NCBI GenBank assembly: GCA_032358165.1
Contig: JAALGY010000057.1
Span: 2,046,001 to 2,110,000, forward strand
Direction: 5' to 3'
Source of the DNA: Diplosphaera chodatii
Lineage: Eukaryota; Chlorophyta; Trebouxiophyceae; Prasiolales; Stichococcaceae
DNA: 64,000 nt
Part shown: positions 1-12,617 of the stretch, piece after piece
Layout: each line of letters begins with the position of its first letter
Position numbering within the stretch: the first letter of the stretch is position 1
Made by a program: the position numbers and the translations under genes
Notes under the pieces: model-generated
Told to the model about the DNA's origin: nothing
Database searches by the model: none
Seen by the model: only the letters and a program-made list of their open reading frames with translations

Positions 1-49
1 AAGCACATAGAGTTGCAGATCCGGCAGGCCAGCATGTTTGCTGCTCACG
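1..49 (+). CDS. Possible partial exon of an upstream gene
   Basis: Frame 1 is open from the window edge (begins KHIELQIRQASMF) and runs into a plausible GT donor at 50-51 in phase 1. Possible acceptors follow near 100-110, after which the frame closes within about 80 bases. It could be the 3' end of a gene that starts outside the window. I do not recognise the peptide and the stretch is too short to be sure it is coding. Confidence 0.22.
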
Positions 50-610
50 GTATACGATGTGCTCTGTGTATCTCTGATCGCCACAGCCACTGTTGGCGTC
101 CTAGGCAGCGCCAGACGTCTGCGCAAGTCGACTCGGCTGACTTGCGAGCATAACCATACACTTTGACAGGTTGCCGAGAGTCAAAGATCGACTTCTTGAT
201 CCAGTGTGTCCTTGCGTTGCTTTACGCAGGTGCAGTTGAGCGTGAAACCGACAGCACCAGGTGGACTGCAGCAGGCCAAGTCTTCGAGGGCAGAGCATGC
301 AGACGCAAACGTGTTTGAGAGGGTCTCCGCGAATGGTATGTATCAAATTCTGCAACTGACGGATGCAAAGTCTGTGGGAGTGTGGGTGCAACATACAGAT
401 CAGGATTGCTGAGCCACGCAAGCTGGGCGCACGTGCAGCGGTGCAGGCACAGCGGTGTCCTGGTTGGGAGCCGTTGGGAGCGTGCCGCAGTTAAACACTT
501 TGCATACAAGCTCTTACACCTCTCGGACCTTCGCGTCAAAGCCGCAACCGGCATTCGGCAGCTCCATATTCATCTGGAGTTTGCCTCGCATTCTGTGTTT
601 TGGTCACAAT

Positions 611-2017
611 ATGGTGCTAGCCCACGCTGGCACGCGGCCATGCTCCCATTGTGCGCAAACGCTGCGGAGCTCCAGCATCCAGCGTCCTCTGGCCCGTGCA
701 CCTGCATCGCGATACTTGACTCCCCGAAGAGCCTGCATACCGCAGCGCCGGCGACAATGCTCAGTGCAGGCTCAGCAGCAGGGCGACACCCCGCATAATC
801 CGCAGGAACTCAGTTTGGCGCCAGTCAAGCCGCAGTCACCAGTGGGTGAGATGCTGGCATACTACTACAAGGCGCAACCGCATCTTTTCAAGGACGCCAT
901 TGAGGAGCAGCTACGGCGTCTGAAGGACGAGCGCGACGAGCGGGAAGCACGCCAGAAGGCTGTGGAGGCAGAGAAAGAGCAGGATGCAGCCGCAGCCACC
1001 AGCTCCATGGACATAACGCTGTACAAGCGCATGGAGGAAGTGCAGCGCTCGGAAAAGCGTGCCACACTGGAGGACATCATGTATGCGTCTGTGCTGGAGA
1101 AGTTCTTGCAGCTGGGTGTTGACATGCTGGGGAGCATGGACCTTGTGCAGGAGGATGCACAAAACCTGAAGCTGCTGACAGAGGGTGTGCACAGCCGCGA
1201 GGCGCTGGAGGTGGTCAAGGACCATGTAAAGAACGTCATGGGTCCGGCCGCCATTGCATACTCCAATACTGTGCTGAAGATGAGCAAGCTGCAGGCAGCC
1301 CAGGTGTATGCGACGTCCATCATGTTTGGTTATTTTGTGCGGAGAGTCGACAAGCGCTTTCAGCTAGAGCGCAGCCTGGGCTTGTTAGAGGGCGACTCTT
1401 CGGACGCGGTGCAGCGGCTGGAGCGCCTCTTTGCCCAGACAGCGGAGATCGACGTGGCGGCCGACCCAGACAAGGCAGACAGCTACTCGCCGGTGGACCC
1501 CGACAAGGCGCCGCCGCCGCCGTCAGAGGACAAGGACCCGCAGTCGCTGCCCAAGAAGGGCGTGCTCCGCGACTACATCGAGTCCTTCGACCAGCAGACG
1601 CTTGCAGACACCGCCAGGCTAGTCAGTGCAGAGGGGCAGGCGCTCGTGGAGACACAGAGCACAGCACTGTTTGGCGATGTGAAGCAGCTCACAAAGCAGA
1701 TGCAGGAAGCAGTCGGCAGGGACGTCTCCTCTCTAGAGGAGGTCATGCAGCGCGTGCAGCAGGCAGTCGAGCAGGAAAAGGTCGAGGTCATGCAAGTCAC
1801 AGTGGCGACGCAGCGGCGGGCCGTCCTTGAGGCCATTGCCTTTGGCAGCTTCCTGCGTGATGTGGAGACATATGTTGACCAGGAGTACCAGCTCCTGACG
1901 CCAGGCTCCTCTGGTGGCGGCGGCCTCGGCGGCCTCGGCCCAATGGCCCCAGATGACGACGGCGGCAATGACAGCGGCGGCGGCGGTGGCGGTGGCAGCA
2001 AGGTCACTAAGGTTTAG
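611..2017 (+). CDS. DUF760 'UV-B-induced protein At3g17800'-like, chloroplast
   Basis: One uninterrupted frame encodes 468 aa from the ATG at 611. The frame stays open upstream to an earlier ATG at 455, but 611 gives a leader rich in Arg, Ser and Ala with few acidic residues, as in a chloroplast transit peptide. Residues about 75-270 follow plant At3g17800-type proteins: a SPVGEML segment, a helical stretch with LYKRMEEVQRSEKRATLEDI, then QVYATSIMFGYFVRRVDKRF, a DUF760 signature. A second DUF760-like half (residues about 330-440) repeats the 'VLEAIAFGSFLRDVETYVD' theme. The C-terminus is a Gly/Asp/Ser tail. The family is plastid-targeted in plants and its molecular role is unknown. An intronless 1.4-kb gene is unusual among these intron-rich neighbours. 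Family call is firm; start codon is moderately sure. Confidence 0.85.
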   Translation: MVLAHAGTRPCSHCAQTLRSSSIQRPLARAPASRYLTPRRACIPQRRRQCSVQAQQQGDTPHNPQELSLAPVKPQSPVGEMLAYYYKAQPHLFKDAIEEQLRRLKDERDEREARQKAVEAEKEQDAAAATSSMDITLYKRMEEVQRSEKRATLEDIMYASVLEKFLQLGVDMLGSMDLVQEDAQNLKLLTEGVHSREALEVVKDHVKNVMGPAAIAYSNTVLKMSKLQAAQVYATSIMFGYFVRRVDKRFQLERSLGLLEGDSSDAVQRLERLFAQTAEIDVAADPDKADSYSPVDPDKAPPPPSEDKDPQSLPKKGVLRDYIESFDQQTLADTARLVSAEGQALVETQSTALFGDVKQLTKQMQEAVGRDVSSLEEVMQRVQQAVEQEKVEVMQVTVATQRRAVLEAIAFGSFLRDVETYVDQEYQLLTPGSSGGGGLGGLGPMAPDDDGGNDSGGGGGGGSKVTKV

Positions 2018-2240
2018 GGCGTGCGTGTCCTCGGCAGATGCCTTCTGGTCTGGTGTGTTGAGATATTGATGAGACTCCTGATCATTGCGTGGTAATTTTC
2101 TAAATTATTGAAATTGCTGAGAACTCTGGACAGCATGTCCAAGTCCCGTACGAAATCTCCCGCGTTCCTACTCTTAAACCACTAACAAGCTAGCTCCGCA
2201 TCTGCTGTATAATATGCTGGCCGCATGCCGCCCAGCAGTC

Positions 2241-2807
2241 TTATTTCCCTGCGGTCCTGTGCACGGTGTCCTCCACCTGCAGCCGGTCATCCGCCAGGTG
2301 CCCGTACAGCTGATGGACTCGCTGCAGCTGCGTCTTCGCTGCCTCAAGCTCGGTCAGCAGCTCCTGCCGGCCAGCCTCTGCCTCCTCTTGCAGCTTCACA
2401 ATCGTCTGCAGTTGCTGCTGTCGTGGCGGCATTGCATGGGGCAGATGGGAGGCTAGCTCGTCGAACTGCTTGCTAAGATGCACGACCTGCGGGCATACAT
2501 ACGAGCTCAGCATGCCGTGCAGCTTGTTCATTCCAAAGCTGACATGCTGCAGGTATGAGATGATGACGGCCATGTGAGGGCAAGAGTCACCCGCGGACAT
2601 GTAGCATACCTGCATTGCCAGGTCAGGGATCTGGATGACTGTATCAGCACCCGCTGGGGCGGCATCGGATTGCTCAAGGGGCTCTCCTCCGACGCTCAAC
2701 GGCGGTGCATCGCGCTGAATGGCGCCAGTGAAGTTGAACAAATGGGCGCACAGCTGAGCGTTGCACTCCTGCAGCTGGGTGATCAAGTCGCCCGCAGCCA
2801 CTGCCAT
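2241..2807 (-). CDS. MED21: Mediator complex subunit 21
   Basis: Two exons, 2807-2610 and 2486-2241, are separated by a 123-bp GT-AG intron that happens to keep the frame open. The spliced product is 147 aa, close to plant MED21. The start (MAVAAGDLITQLQE) matches the family pattern of an N-terminal helix followed by 'FNFTGAIQRDAPP'. The second exon gives 'HLSKQFDELASHLP' and then a long coiled coil with LQTIVKLQEEAEAGRQELL. MED21 pairs with MED7 at the hinge of the Mediator middle module, which links activators to RNA polymerase II in the nucleus. It is transcribed divergently from the p23 gene, with 313 bp between the two start codons, so the two may share a promoter. Confidence 0.85.
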   Translation of the reverse strand: MAVAAGDLITQLQECNAQLCAHLFNFTGAIQRDAPPLSVGGEPLEQSDAAPAGADTVIQIPDLAMQVCYMSAGDSCPHMAVIISYLQHVSFGMNKLHGMLSSYVCPQVVHLSKQFDELASHLPHAMPPRQQQLQTIVKLQEEAEAGRQELLTELEAAKTQLQRVHQLYGHLADDRLQVEDTVHRTAGK

Positions 2808-3120
2808 TGCGGCTCAGCAAACATTGCGCAGCGGAAGTGAATGAACAGATACGCAGAGTGTGACTGGTGCTCAGCAACCACAGCGATGCTAGGGGCAGAC
2901 ACTGTGTACTCCCCTTGCTGTCGCACTTGCAATGCACCAGCGCAGGCCCAGACAAGGTAGCAGCAACCTCGCGAAGCCCGTGCATGACGTATTTGTGAGC
3001 GACCAATACCGCAGTTGCACCTCATCGACCAGGCCTACGTTGCGCGAAGCTGTGCAGGGACGTCTCTGCAGCAAGTAGAAAGTTCGATCCAAGGAGCAGT
3101 CGTCTGGCCAGACTTGCGCA

Positions 3121-4176
3121 ATGGTACTCCTTCCGCAGGTCCAGTGGGCACAAAGAAGCGATAAGGTGTGAGTCGCAATGACGTGCATCGTCTGAGTGGG
3201 GTCTTGTGCACTGCAAGCATGAGCAGTTGCCACTAGTGATCAGGTGCTGCGCCTTGCCAATTGTGCGATGCAACCGTGCATGTCCGTGCAGGTGTACCTG
3301 ACAATAGACTTGCAAGAGGCGAAGCAGCCGCAGATCAGTCTAGACAACGACGATGCAGGCGGCAAGGTGACCTTCCGCAGCGCAGCGCAGTCACATGCGA
3401 CGGGGCAAGAGGACCATGACTACGCCCTTGACGTGAGTCATTGCAACAGCATGAGGACTACTACATCCCACATCGACATCTGAGCTGGACACACGCGTGA
3501 ACGGATGACGTCTGCCGACCATGCATTCAGCTGCTGTGATGACCTCCGTCCTTATCGAGGTACAACCGAGCAATCCATTCATCACCTGCAGCTCGAGCTG
3601 TACGGCAAACTCGATAAGGACGAGTCCAAAATCGCCGTCAATGCGCGCAGCATCCTGCTCGTAATCGCAAAGGCGGAGACCGGCTTCTGGCCGCGGCTGC
3701 TGAGGCAAACAGGCAAAGCCCCCAACAACATCAAGGTCGACTGGAACAAGGTGCTCCCCTACTCAGTTTTACATACTGTCCAGGTGCACATTGTCTTGGA
3801 GGCATTGAGCGCACATGCCTGCAGGCATCCGAGCCGCAAAGCATGTAGTTGCCGATACCTGCATCACCCTTGAGGGAGCTTTGTCCTCGTGACTGGCATC
3901 TCTGGCATTGCAGTGGGTCGACGAGGATGAGGAGGCTGACAAGGAGGACTTCGACATCAGCAACTTGCAGGATATGAGCAACTTTGACCTTGGCGGCGCA
4001 GGTGCACACCACCAAAGTCCCTGCATTGCACACTCATTGCGACCTTGTACCATCCCAGCCTGAAGTCCAGGGTGATGGCCTCATCCCCAAATGCATGGTA
4101 ACCGAGAACTTTCGAAGGTTCTCAGCATGATACAACCATCTGCAGGAGGCGGTGGCGGAATGCCTGGTATGCCTGG

Positions 4177-4207
<31 letters not shown>

Positions 4208-4573
4208 GGTGGCATGGGTGGCATGGGCGGCATGGGTGGCATGGGTGGCATGGGCGGCATGGGCGGCGGCGCAGACATGGGCAACATGCAGGTGCAGTAG
4301 CTGCGACCTATGTGGTGTTCCTGTGCTGCTCGATGAGGCTGACCTTGATATGCTTCATGTGCAGGGCCTGCAACATCCTGATCTGCTGCCAATCGACATT
4401 CGGGTCTCGGACTCCTGCAAGAGATTGCCCACGACACAGAATGCTACGTGTTGCAGGAGATGCTGGAGAAGCTGAAGGCCAGCGGCGCCGGTGGAGCTGG
4501 CGGCTTTGGGGCTGGAGACCTGGACGATGACGACGACGACGATGATGACATGCCTCCACTGGAGGCGAAGTGA
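3121..4573 (+). CDS. Hsp90 co-chaperone p23 (CS domain) with Gly-Gly-Met tract
   Basis: Six exons (3121-3165, 3292-3432, 3592-3750, 3914-4001, 4146-4291, 4457-4573) join in frame to 231 aa. Residues 1-125 form the CS domain: VQWAQRSDKVYLTIDL, then ELYGKLDKDESKIAVNARS, then the p23 signature of conserved aromatics and lysines (VIAKAETGFWPRLLRQTGK; VDWNKWVDEDEE). The family binds ATP-bound Hsp90 and slows client release in cytosol and nucleus. Residues about 145-193 come from one exon made almost only of Gly-Gly-Met repeats. The tail ends in an Asp run and MPPLEAK. Plant p23 proteins also carry Gly/Met-rich tails. The start at 3121 is the first ATG in frame with the CS domain and gives a very short first exon. 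Confidence 0.88.
4164..4270 (+). repeat. Coding minisatellite (GGC/T ATG GGC units) in p23
   Basis: A near-perfect tandem array of 9-base and 15-base units made of ggcatggg(c/t) repeats about a dozen times. It lies wholly within exon 5 of the p23 gene and encodes Gly-Gly-Met. Third-base changes (GGC versus GGT) show a higher-order alternation, which is what slippage or unequal exchange leaves behind. Confidence 0.9.
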
Positions 4574-5146
4574 ACAGCGAGCGAGGGCCAGGAGGGTAGA
4601 CAGCGGGGTGCTGTGTTGTTCCAGAACAGGGTTGCTGAACAAGGGTTGGCGCTTGCAATCATGTGTTGCTCAGTGGCAGTGGCGGTGTGAAACGACCATG
4701 TACAAGGTCCTCAAACACAGGTTGACGCTTGGTCCCCACTCACGCCCAGCTGGCTGCTTGCAAAGTCCGTGCTCGCAAGCAGGAGTAATGCTGGTCCCCT
4801 ACAGACCCACATGTCAAGTTGTGCCTCTCCTGGCGGTACAACCGCACAACTGTCAAACAGGAGGTGATCCTACACCGCCGGTTGATGCCAAATCGTACGC
4901 ATACTTGCGTTCACGCGCATGACTGCATACACTGCAGTACGCACAGGAAACACAGGGCTCGACAGCAAGCCTCAAAGGCAGGTCCATCTGATGCCACCTT
5001 GAACACCGCCGCGTTCTGCTCAGTCAAGGCAGCGCACCATGGACGAGAAAGTAGATGAGGTGCGCACAGACTATAACAGGTCACTCGTCATGCTGGCATG
5101 TAGCTTTGCAGCACCGTGTCACGCGGCGACCTATGGCAGCTGAGCA
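4574..5146. other. Intergenic, p23 3' side to ankyrin gene 5' side
   Basis: About 570 bases between two plus-strand genes. An ATG at 5040 opens a seven-codon frame ending at a possible donor, but it cannot be joined in phase to the first ankyrin exon because a TGA sits in frame at 5141. I see no RNA gene or repeat here. It presumably holds the p23 3' UTR and the next promoter. Confidence 0.6.
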
Positions 5147-7895
<2,749 letters not shown>

Positions 7896-8068
7896 CTATC
7901 AGTTCACTACATGGCCCGAGAAGTTAGTTGCCTACCCTTGTTCTGAGGCTGTTGATCTGTACACAGGCACCTAGTTGGCCAGGTAGCTTGAAATCAGGCA
8001 CACCAACGCAATCGACCGAGACAGACTGAAGGGCTTTGCAGTTTCCAATCCTACATTCATGACAGGCC

Positions 8069-10586
8069 TCAATAGCCGTATTGCTCAAGCAGCATGTCAT
8101 TCTTGCGCCACTTTGGTGCCACCTTGACTGAAATATCGAGGAACACCTCCCGACCTGCAATGGCAGCCACGAGACCTCACACATCGTTTGTTTGGGTGTT
8201 TGGGCACGAGGTGAATGAGTCTACCCATCATCTTCAGGAGCAGTGTGCTGTCCACGAGTCAGAAGCAGCTGACAATGACAGTATGCACTCACCAAGAAAC
8301 TCCTCAATGGCGCGCCGTGAATCGGTGGCCAGCCGCTTCAGCTGCGACCCCTGCTTGCCCAGCAGGATGGGCCGCTGGGAGTCCTGCTCTACCAGCACGC
8401 TGACCTGCAGCACAACAGATAGCAACAGGGACGTATCACAGTGAGCATACACTGTGTTTAATTTGCAGCTACATGCATATCCGGGGCATTTATAGTTGGG
8501 CGGTGACAGCAGCGACCTGAATGTAATCCTTGCCCTTGCCGCTCGAGCGCTCTTTGAACTCTGTGACCTGGACCTGCTGGCACCATGTCGTGGAGTCAGT
8601 CGACGACCGTACTCTACGGCTGGACCTTTACAGTCAAGATAATTACCGGACAGCAGCTGTTCGATGCTGAGGTCGATGACGCCTGGGTGTAGCTTGCACA
8701 GGATGGAAGCTGTATGTGACAAATGCCCACCGCTGTGCTGTAGGGGATCTCCTGGCGGTACTGCAGGAAGATCTTTTCCCGAATGATCTCTGCTACGAAA
8801 AAGCGCTCGCTCTGCTCTGATATGCTGTCCTGCAGTGCACTGAAGATTGTGTTGCTGCTTGGTAAGCACGAACGTCTTCGTTGCGTGCATGCGAACATAG
8901 GATTTGCCAGTGCATGGCCGCGCTGCTTGTTTTCTTCAGTGCAAATCTTTTGCGATGTGTTTGCGAACGTAATGCTTCACATGCCTTGGGGTACAGTGTG
9001 GGTCCAAGCGGCAGCTGCTTTACGGCCCATTGCCTGACACCATCGATGCCGCTGCTGTCAAGCGCTGCTGTTGGCAAGATGGCTGCCGCACCGGTGTTTG
9101 CCTGTAGCCAGTCTGTGGCCTGCTGCAGCTGTGCTGGTGTCAGAAGGTCCACCTTGTTCAAGACCTACGACACAGGCAAGGTCGAAACTGCTGACGTTGC
9201 CTGCAGTTCTAATCTTGACCAACCACGTTTCGACGTGCATGTGTGTCGGCTGAACTCGAGATAGCCAACGCAATGGATCCGCGAAACTATCCAACATGCC
9301 CCATGCACCCTTTGTCATCATGCCACTTTGGACCTGCACATGCTCCATCGGGCGATCACATGTGGGTGCAGCAAGACCCCGCCAGCGATGCAGGTGGCTG
9401 GTGTAGCCCCCCTCGGGCCAGTGCAACGTCCCTCGGATTCAGAATTGTGAAACATGGCAGCCATCGCGGGCTGGGCGCACCAGCGCTGCAGGCGGCCCCG
9501 TCCAGCCGGGCGCCATGCCGGGCATCTCCAGCACCTCCGCCAGATTGCTGGTCGCGTCCACGATGACGAGCAGCACGTCCGCCTGCTGCACCGCCGTGTT
9601 GACGTTGTGCATCATCTTCTGGTCCAGTGACGTCCGTACAGTCTGCAGAGCAGGTCGTCGTGTGTTGCCTCATGCAAAGAGTCTGCAGTCGGACGAACGT
9701 TGGCGCCAGTGAAGTGGGTGTGTACAGTGGCATGGGTTCGTCGACGAGTGGTTGACCAATGCATGTTGACACTGGCATGGCAATGTGCAGCTGACCTTAA
9801 TGACCCCTGGGGTGTCCAGTAGGATGAGCTGATAGCCGGCGTCCGACACAATGCCCAGAATACGGTGCCGTGTCGTCTGTGCCTTCTGCGTGACCGCTGA
9901 CAGCTTCTGCCCCAGTAGCGCATTAAGCAGTGTGCTCTTGCCGGCATTGGGCCGCCCAACCAGGGCGGCATACCCTGCCACATCGATCAGCGCCTTTCAG
10001 CCGGAGGTCCTCTGTTCGGAAACACGGCAGCGTACGCGCCACCGGCCGCTCAGGCAGCCTGCCTCTGTATTCTTGCAGTGCCTCAGCCACCAGGCATCCA
10101 GCCAACAACATGTGACCCATCGCTTCAAGCACCTGTCACATGCTCGGGACCGTCCTGCGCCAGCACATCGTCTGTCAACACGTCCTGCCGGAATGTGGCC
10201 TCCTGTGCGGCCAGCTCCTCTTCTCCAAGCCCCACAAAGGTATCAGTGCCCCAATCCTCGTCATCCTCCTCCTCTTCCTCTTCGTCCTCTTCCTGCTGTC
10301 CGTCTTCATCCCCCTCTTCAGCTTCGTCCTCAGCTGTGTCATCCAGCTCCTGTGCCATGCTGTCGCCTTCTGCTGCATGAGTCTGCTCCGCCGCTGGGTG
10401 CTCGGCTGCCTGTGCGCTGCCACTGTCAACCGCCTGACATATATGAGCTGCTGCTGCTGCTGGTTTGCTGTACCGCACTGCTGAGCGGTCGCATCGGTGC
10501 GCGACGCATGCTGCGGCGGCTGGCTGGGAGGCGGTTTCCCGAAATAAGCTGAACTGCTGTTGTGCATGCGCTGCCATGCATCTCAT
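8069..10586 (-). CDS. ERA: GTPase Era, chloroplast
   Basis: Eight exons join in phase: 10586-10133, 9974-9796, 9642-9481, 9164-8985, 8829-8731, 8573-8517, 8404-8293, 8154-8069 (about 442 aa). The G domain shows G1 GRPNAGKS, the Era switch [13 protein letters not shown]3 DTPG and G4 NKVD. The C-terminal KH domain runs from [15 protein letters not shown] through [20 protein letters not shown] to [20 protein letters not shown]. Era binds the 3' end of small-subunit rRNA and supports ribosome assembly; this copy fits the plastid type. The N-terminus has a leader-like stretch and then a long Glu/Asp run (coding 10235-10340). The start at 10586 is a guess because the frame is open further upstream. 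The intron after 8985 begins with GC, fixed by the conserved protein on both sides. Confidence 0.88.
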
Positions 10587-11178
10587 GCTGGGCACCTGAC
10601 GTATATGCGCACTTGACCTCGCACTTCCTTGCAGCAGCTGCCGCTGCGGCGTGAGAATGGGCGGCGCAACCATCAGCCCCACCGTGATGCAAGCCGCCAG
10701 AGAAGAAACTGCAAACACCGCGGTTCTGGTCAGGGCTAAACACAGCAAGCTGAGCGTTAGCAAATCGTGCAAGCGAGGTCTGCGCAGCCTTCCACCAAGT
10801 GCAGCTGCATGCTGCCATACTCCCTTTCTTGGAATGTGCTGACGCAATGGATCCAGATGCGTCAGCAAGCTTGGACCTCACCCTGGGCTTGAGCGCTTCA
10901 CACTTCAATGCGTTTCGCTTATGTAAACGTACCAACATCAGTATACATCAACAGTACATCGGGTGCATAGCCTGCAGCGTCACCACTTGTCTGCATGCCT
11001 GTGCAAGTTGCAGGTTTCACCTCTTGAACCCCTTCGCCCGCAGGATGGGAGTCAGAGGTCATGCACATCAAATCTGAAGCCTGAGTGGTGCTGTCCCTTG
11101 ATCACACACCAATAGCTATCCTCAGATACCGACGCAACGTGCGCCGGCCATCCGCGTATGCAATAGAACCGCAGAGCC
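10587..11178. other. Divergent spacer between ERA and TMEM50 genes
   Basis: About 590 bases between two divergent start codons. The minus frame of ERA remains open to 10868 and contains a hydrophobic stretch, so part of this may be extra ERA 5' coding sequence. No other gene is convincing here. Confidence 0.5.
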
Positions 11179-12168
11179 ATGGGCAACTGGGTTCAGGCCT
11201 GGATCAGGGGAGACGTGGACTGGGATGGCATGCGGGAGAGCTTCTCCACGTGGGCACCCATCTTCGCTGGCGCAACCTTCGGAGCAGGTGAGCGCCATAT
11301 CTGCACGCGCTGCCGAACATGATTGTGCAGCCTTGTGCACCTCGCCCAAGGTGGAAGCGTGCCTCGTGCAGCGAAGAACTCACTTGACTGTGCACTCTGC
11401 TCTGTACTTTGAGATGTGTAAACACCGGTGATGACTTGCATCATGCTGTGTGTGTGCAGGGTGGTGGTGCTTTGGGGACGCCCTGGTGGTTACCAGGGCG
11501 GTGCAGCATGAGGGCGTGCCCCTCACGTACTGGCTGCCCGGCCTGGTGGCGACGATCGCGCTGGTGCGCAGCTTGGAGTCCGAGCTGTACCTGCTGTGAG
11601 TTTGTGCACCAGCATGGGGAGCCTTCCTGTCATCTGTGCTGGTGCCAAGGTGCTGCTCGACTGGGTTGGTGCGCTACAGGTGCTCATGAACATGGTACCA
11701 CGTGAGAGCCTGGGTTCATCTCAGTATTATGGTGACGAGGACAGCGACGTGAGTCCGTACTGCTCGACTTGGCTGGCAGCCACCACGAGGTTTAGTGCTC
11801 TGAGACCAGCTGCAGTGTCGTGTATGTGACCAAGCATGTGGTTGCATGCAGACAAAGGCGCGCTGCTGGCTCTTTCTCAGCTACATGATCAGCTTTGCCG
11901 CTGTCGCGGGGGCTGGCGCAGTGTTCGTATCATCGATACAGCACCATGCGCACGTGGAGTTGGGAGTGGTGCGAGACTAAGCAGCATTTTTTTGCCCATC
12001 TGGTATGATGTGCATATAACAGTTGCATGCGATATCACCGGGTCTGGTCCGAGACTGGTGTAGTCATGACTGCAGGGCTGCCTACTCCAAAGCGGCTTCA
12101 TTCTTGCGAGCGCCCTTCTGTTATGGGCCTTCAGAAGTGGTGACTCCACAGATTACATGATCTATTGA
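11179..12168 (+). CDS. TMEM50/UPF0220 family membrane protein
   Basis: Five exons (11179-11287, 11460-11563, 11680-11748, 11852-11965, 12076-12168) join in phase to 162 aa, the usual family length. Four hydrophobic segments are visible: IFAGATFGAGWWCFGDALVV, YWLPGLVATIALVLMNMV, WLFLSYMISFAAVAGAGAV and GCLLQSGFILASALLLWAF. The 'GAGWW' first segment, the short acidic loop and the 'Q(S/C)GFIL' last segment are typical of UPF0220 (TMEM50/Vps68). Yeast Vps68 acts in endosome/ER membranes together with EMC-like insertases. The donor of exon 4 is chosen at 11966 because it alone joins 'HVELG' to the last segment in phase. Confidence 0.88.
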
Positions 12169-12617
12169 TTGTCACTGGCCTGGTTTTCCAGCACACGAAG
12201 ATGTTGTGTGTCATACACGTTCCCAGTGCAGCATCACCTGTCATTTGCATGGCGTTTTGACACCCCAGCTGTCGGTAACAGATGCACATAAGGTTCCTAT
12301 CTTAATGTTGCCGCCACGTCTTTGGCAGTTGCCAACAATGGCATCGCACAACAGTCAACACAAGAACATCGTAACTTCTGTTCCCTCATGATGCGGCTGG
12401 CCGTTATCACACATCACACTAGGGGGACATCCTGCTGAGCTGAGACAGAGGGACTGAGGAGTCCCGATGCTGCATTCGGCGGATCCCTTGCTTCCACAAG
12501 TTACCATGAGCCAGCATGCCAACCTTGCCATGCATGCCGAAACCTTGCAAGCAGAACCTAGTGTCCGTGTATTGGACCCTGGAAAGTTTAGCTTCAGTGC
12601 ACGGTCCGTGCTGGACC
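12169..12617. other. Convergent 3' spacer, TMEM50 and SRP72
   Basis: Roughly 450 bases between two converging stop codons. Only short frames occur. It should hold both 3' UTRs. No hairpin or repeat stands out. Confidence 0.6.

Noticed and set aside
3075..3095. Sequence like a tRNA T-loop (gttcgatcc)
   Set aside because: No matching acceptor stem, D-arm or anticodon arm around it, and it lies in the p23 5' region.
4081..4437. Minus-strand frame rich in Met-Pro-Pro
   Set aside because: It is the antisense of the Gly-Gly-Met exon of p23; the repeat keeps all frames open.
10125..10868. Hydrophobic N-terminal extension of ERA from 10868
   Set aside because: The frame is open but the Leu/Ala-rich stretch does not resemble a plastid leader; the later ATG at 10586 gives a better one. 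Kept as an open point.
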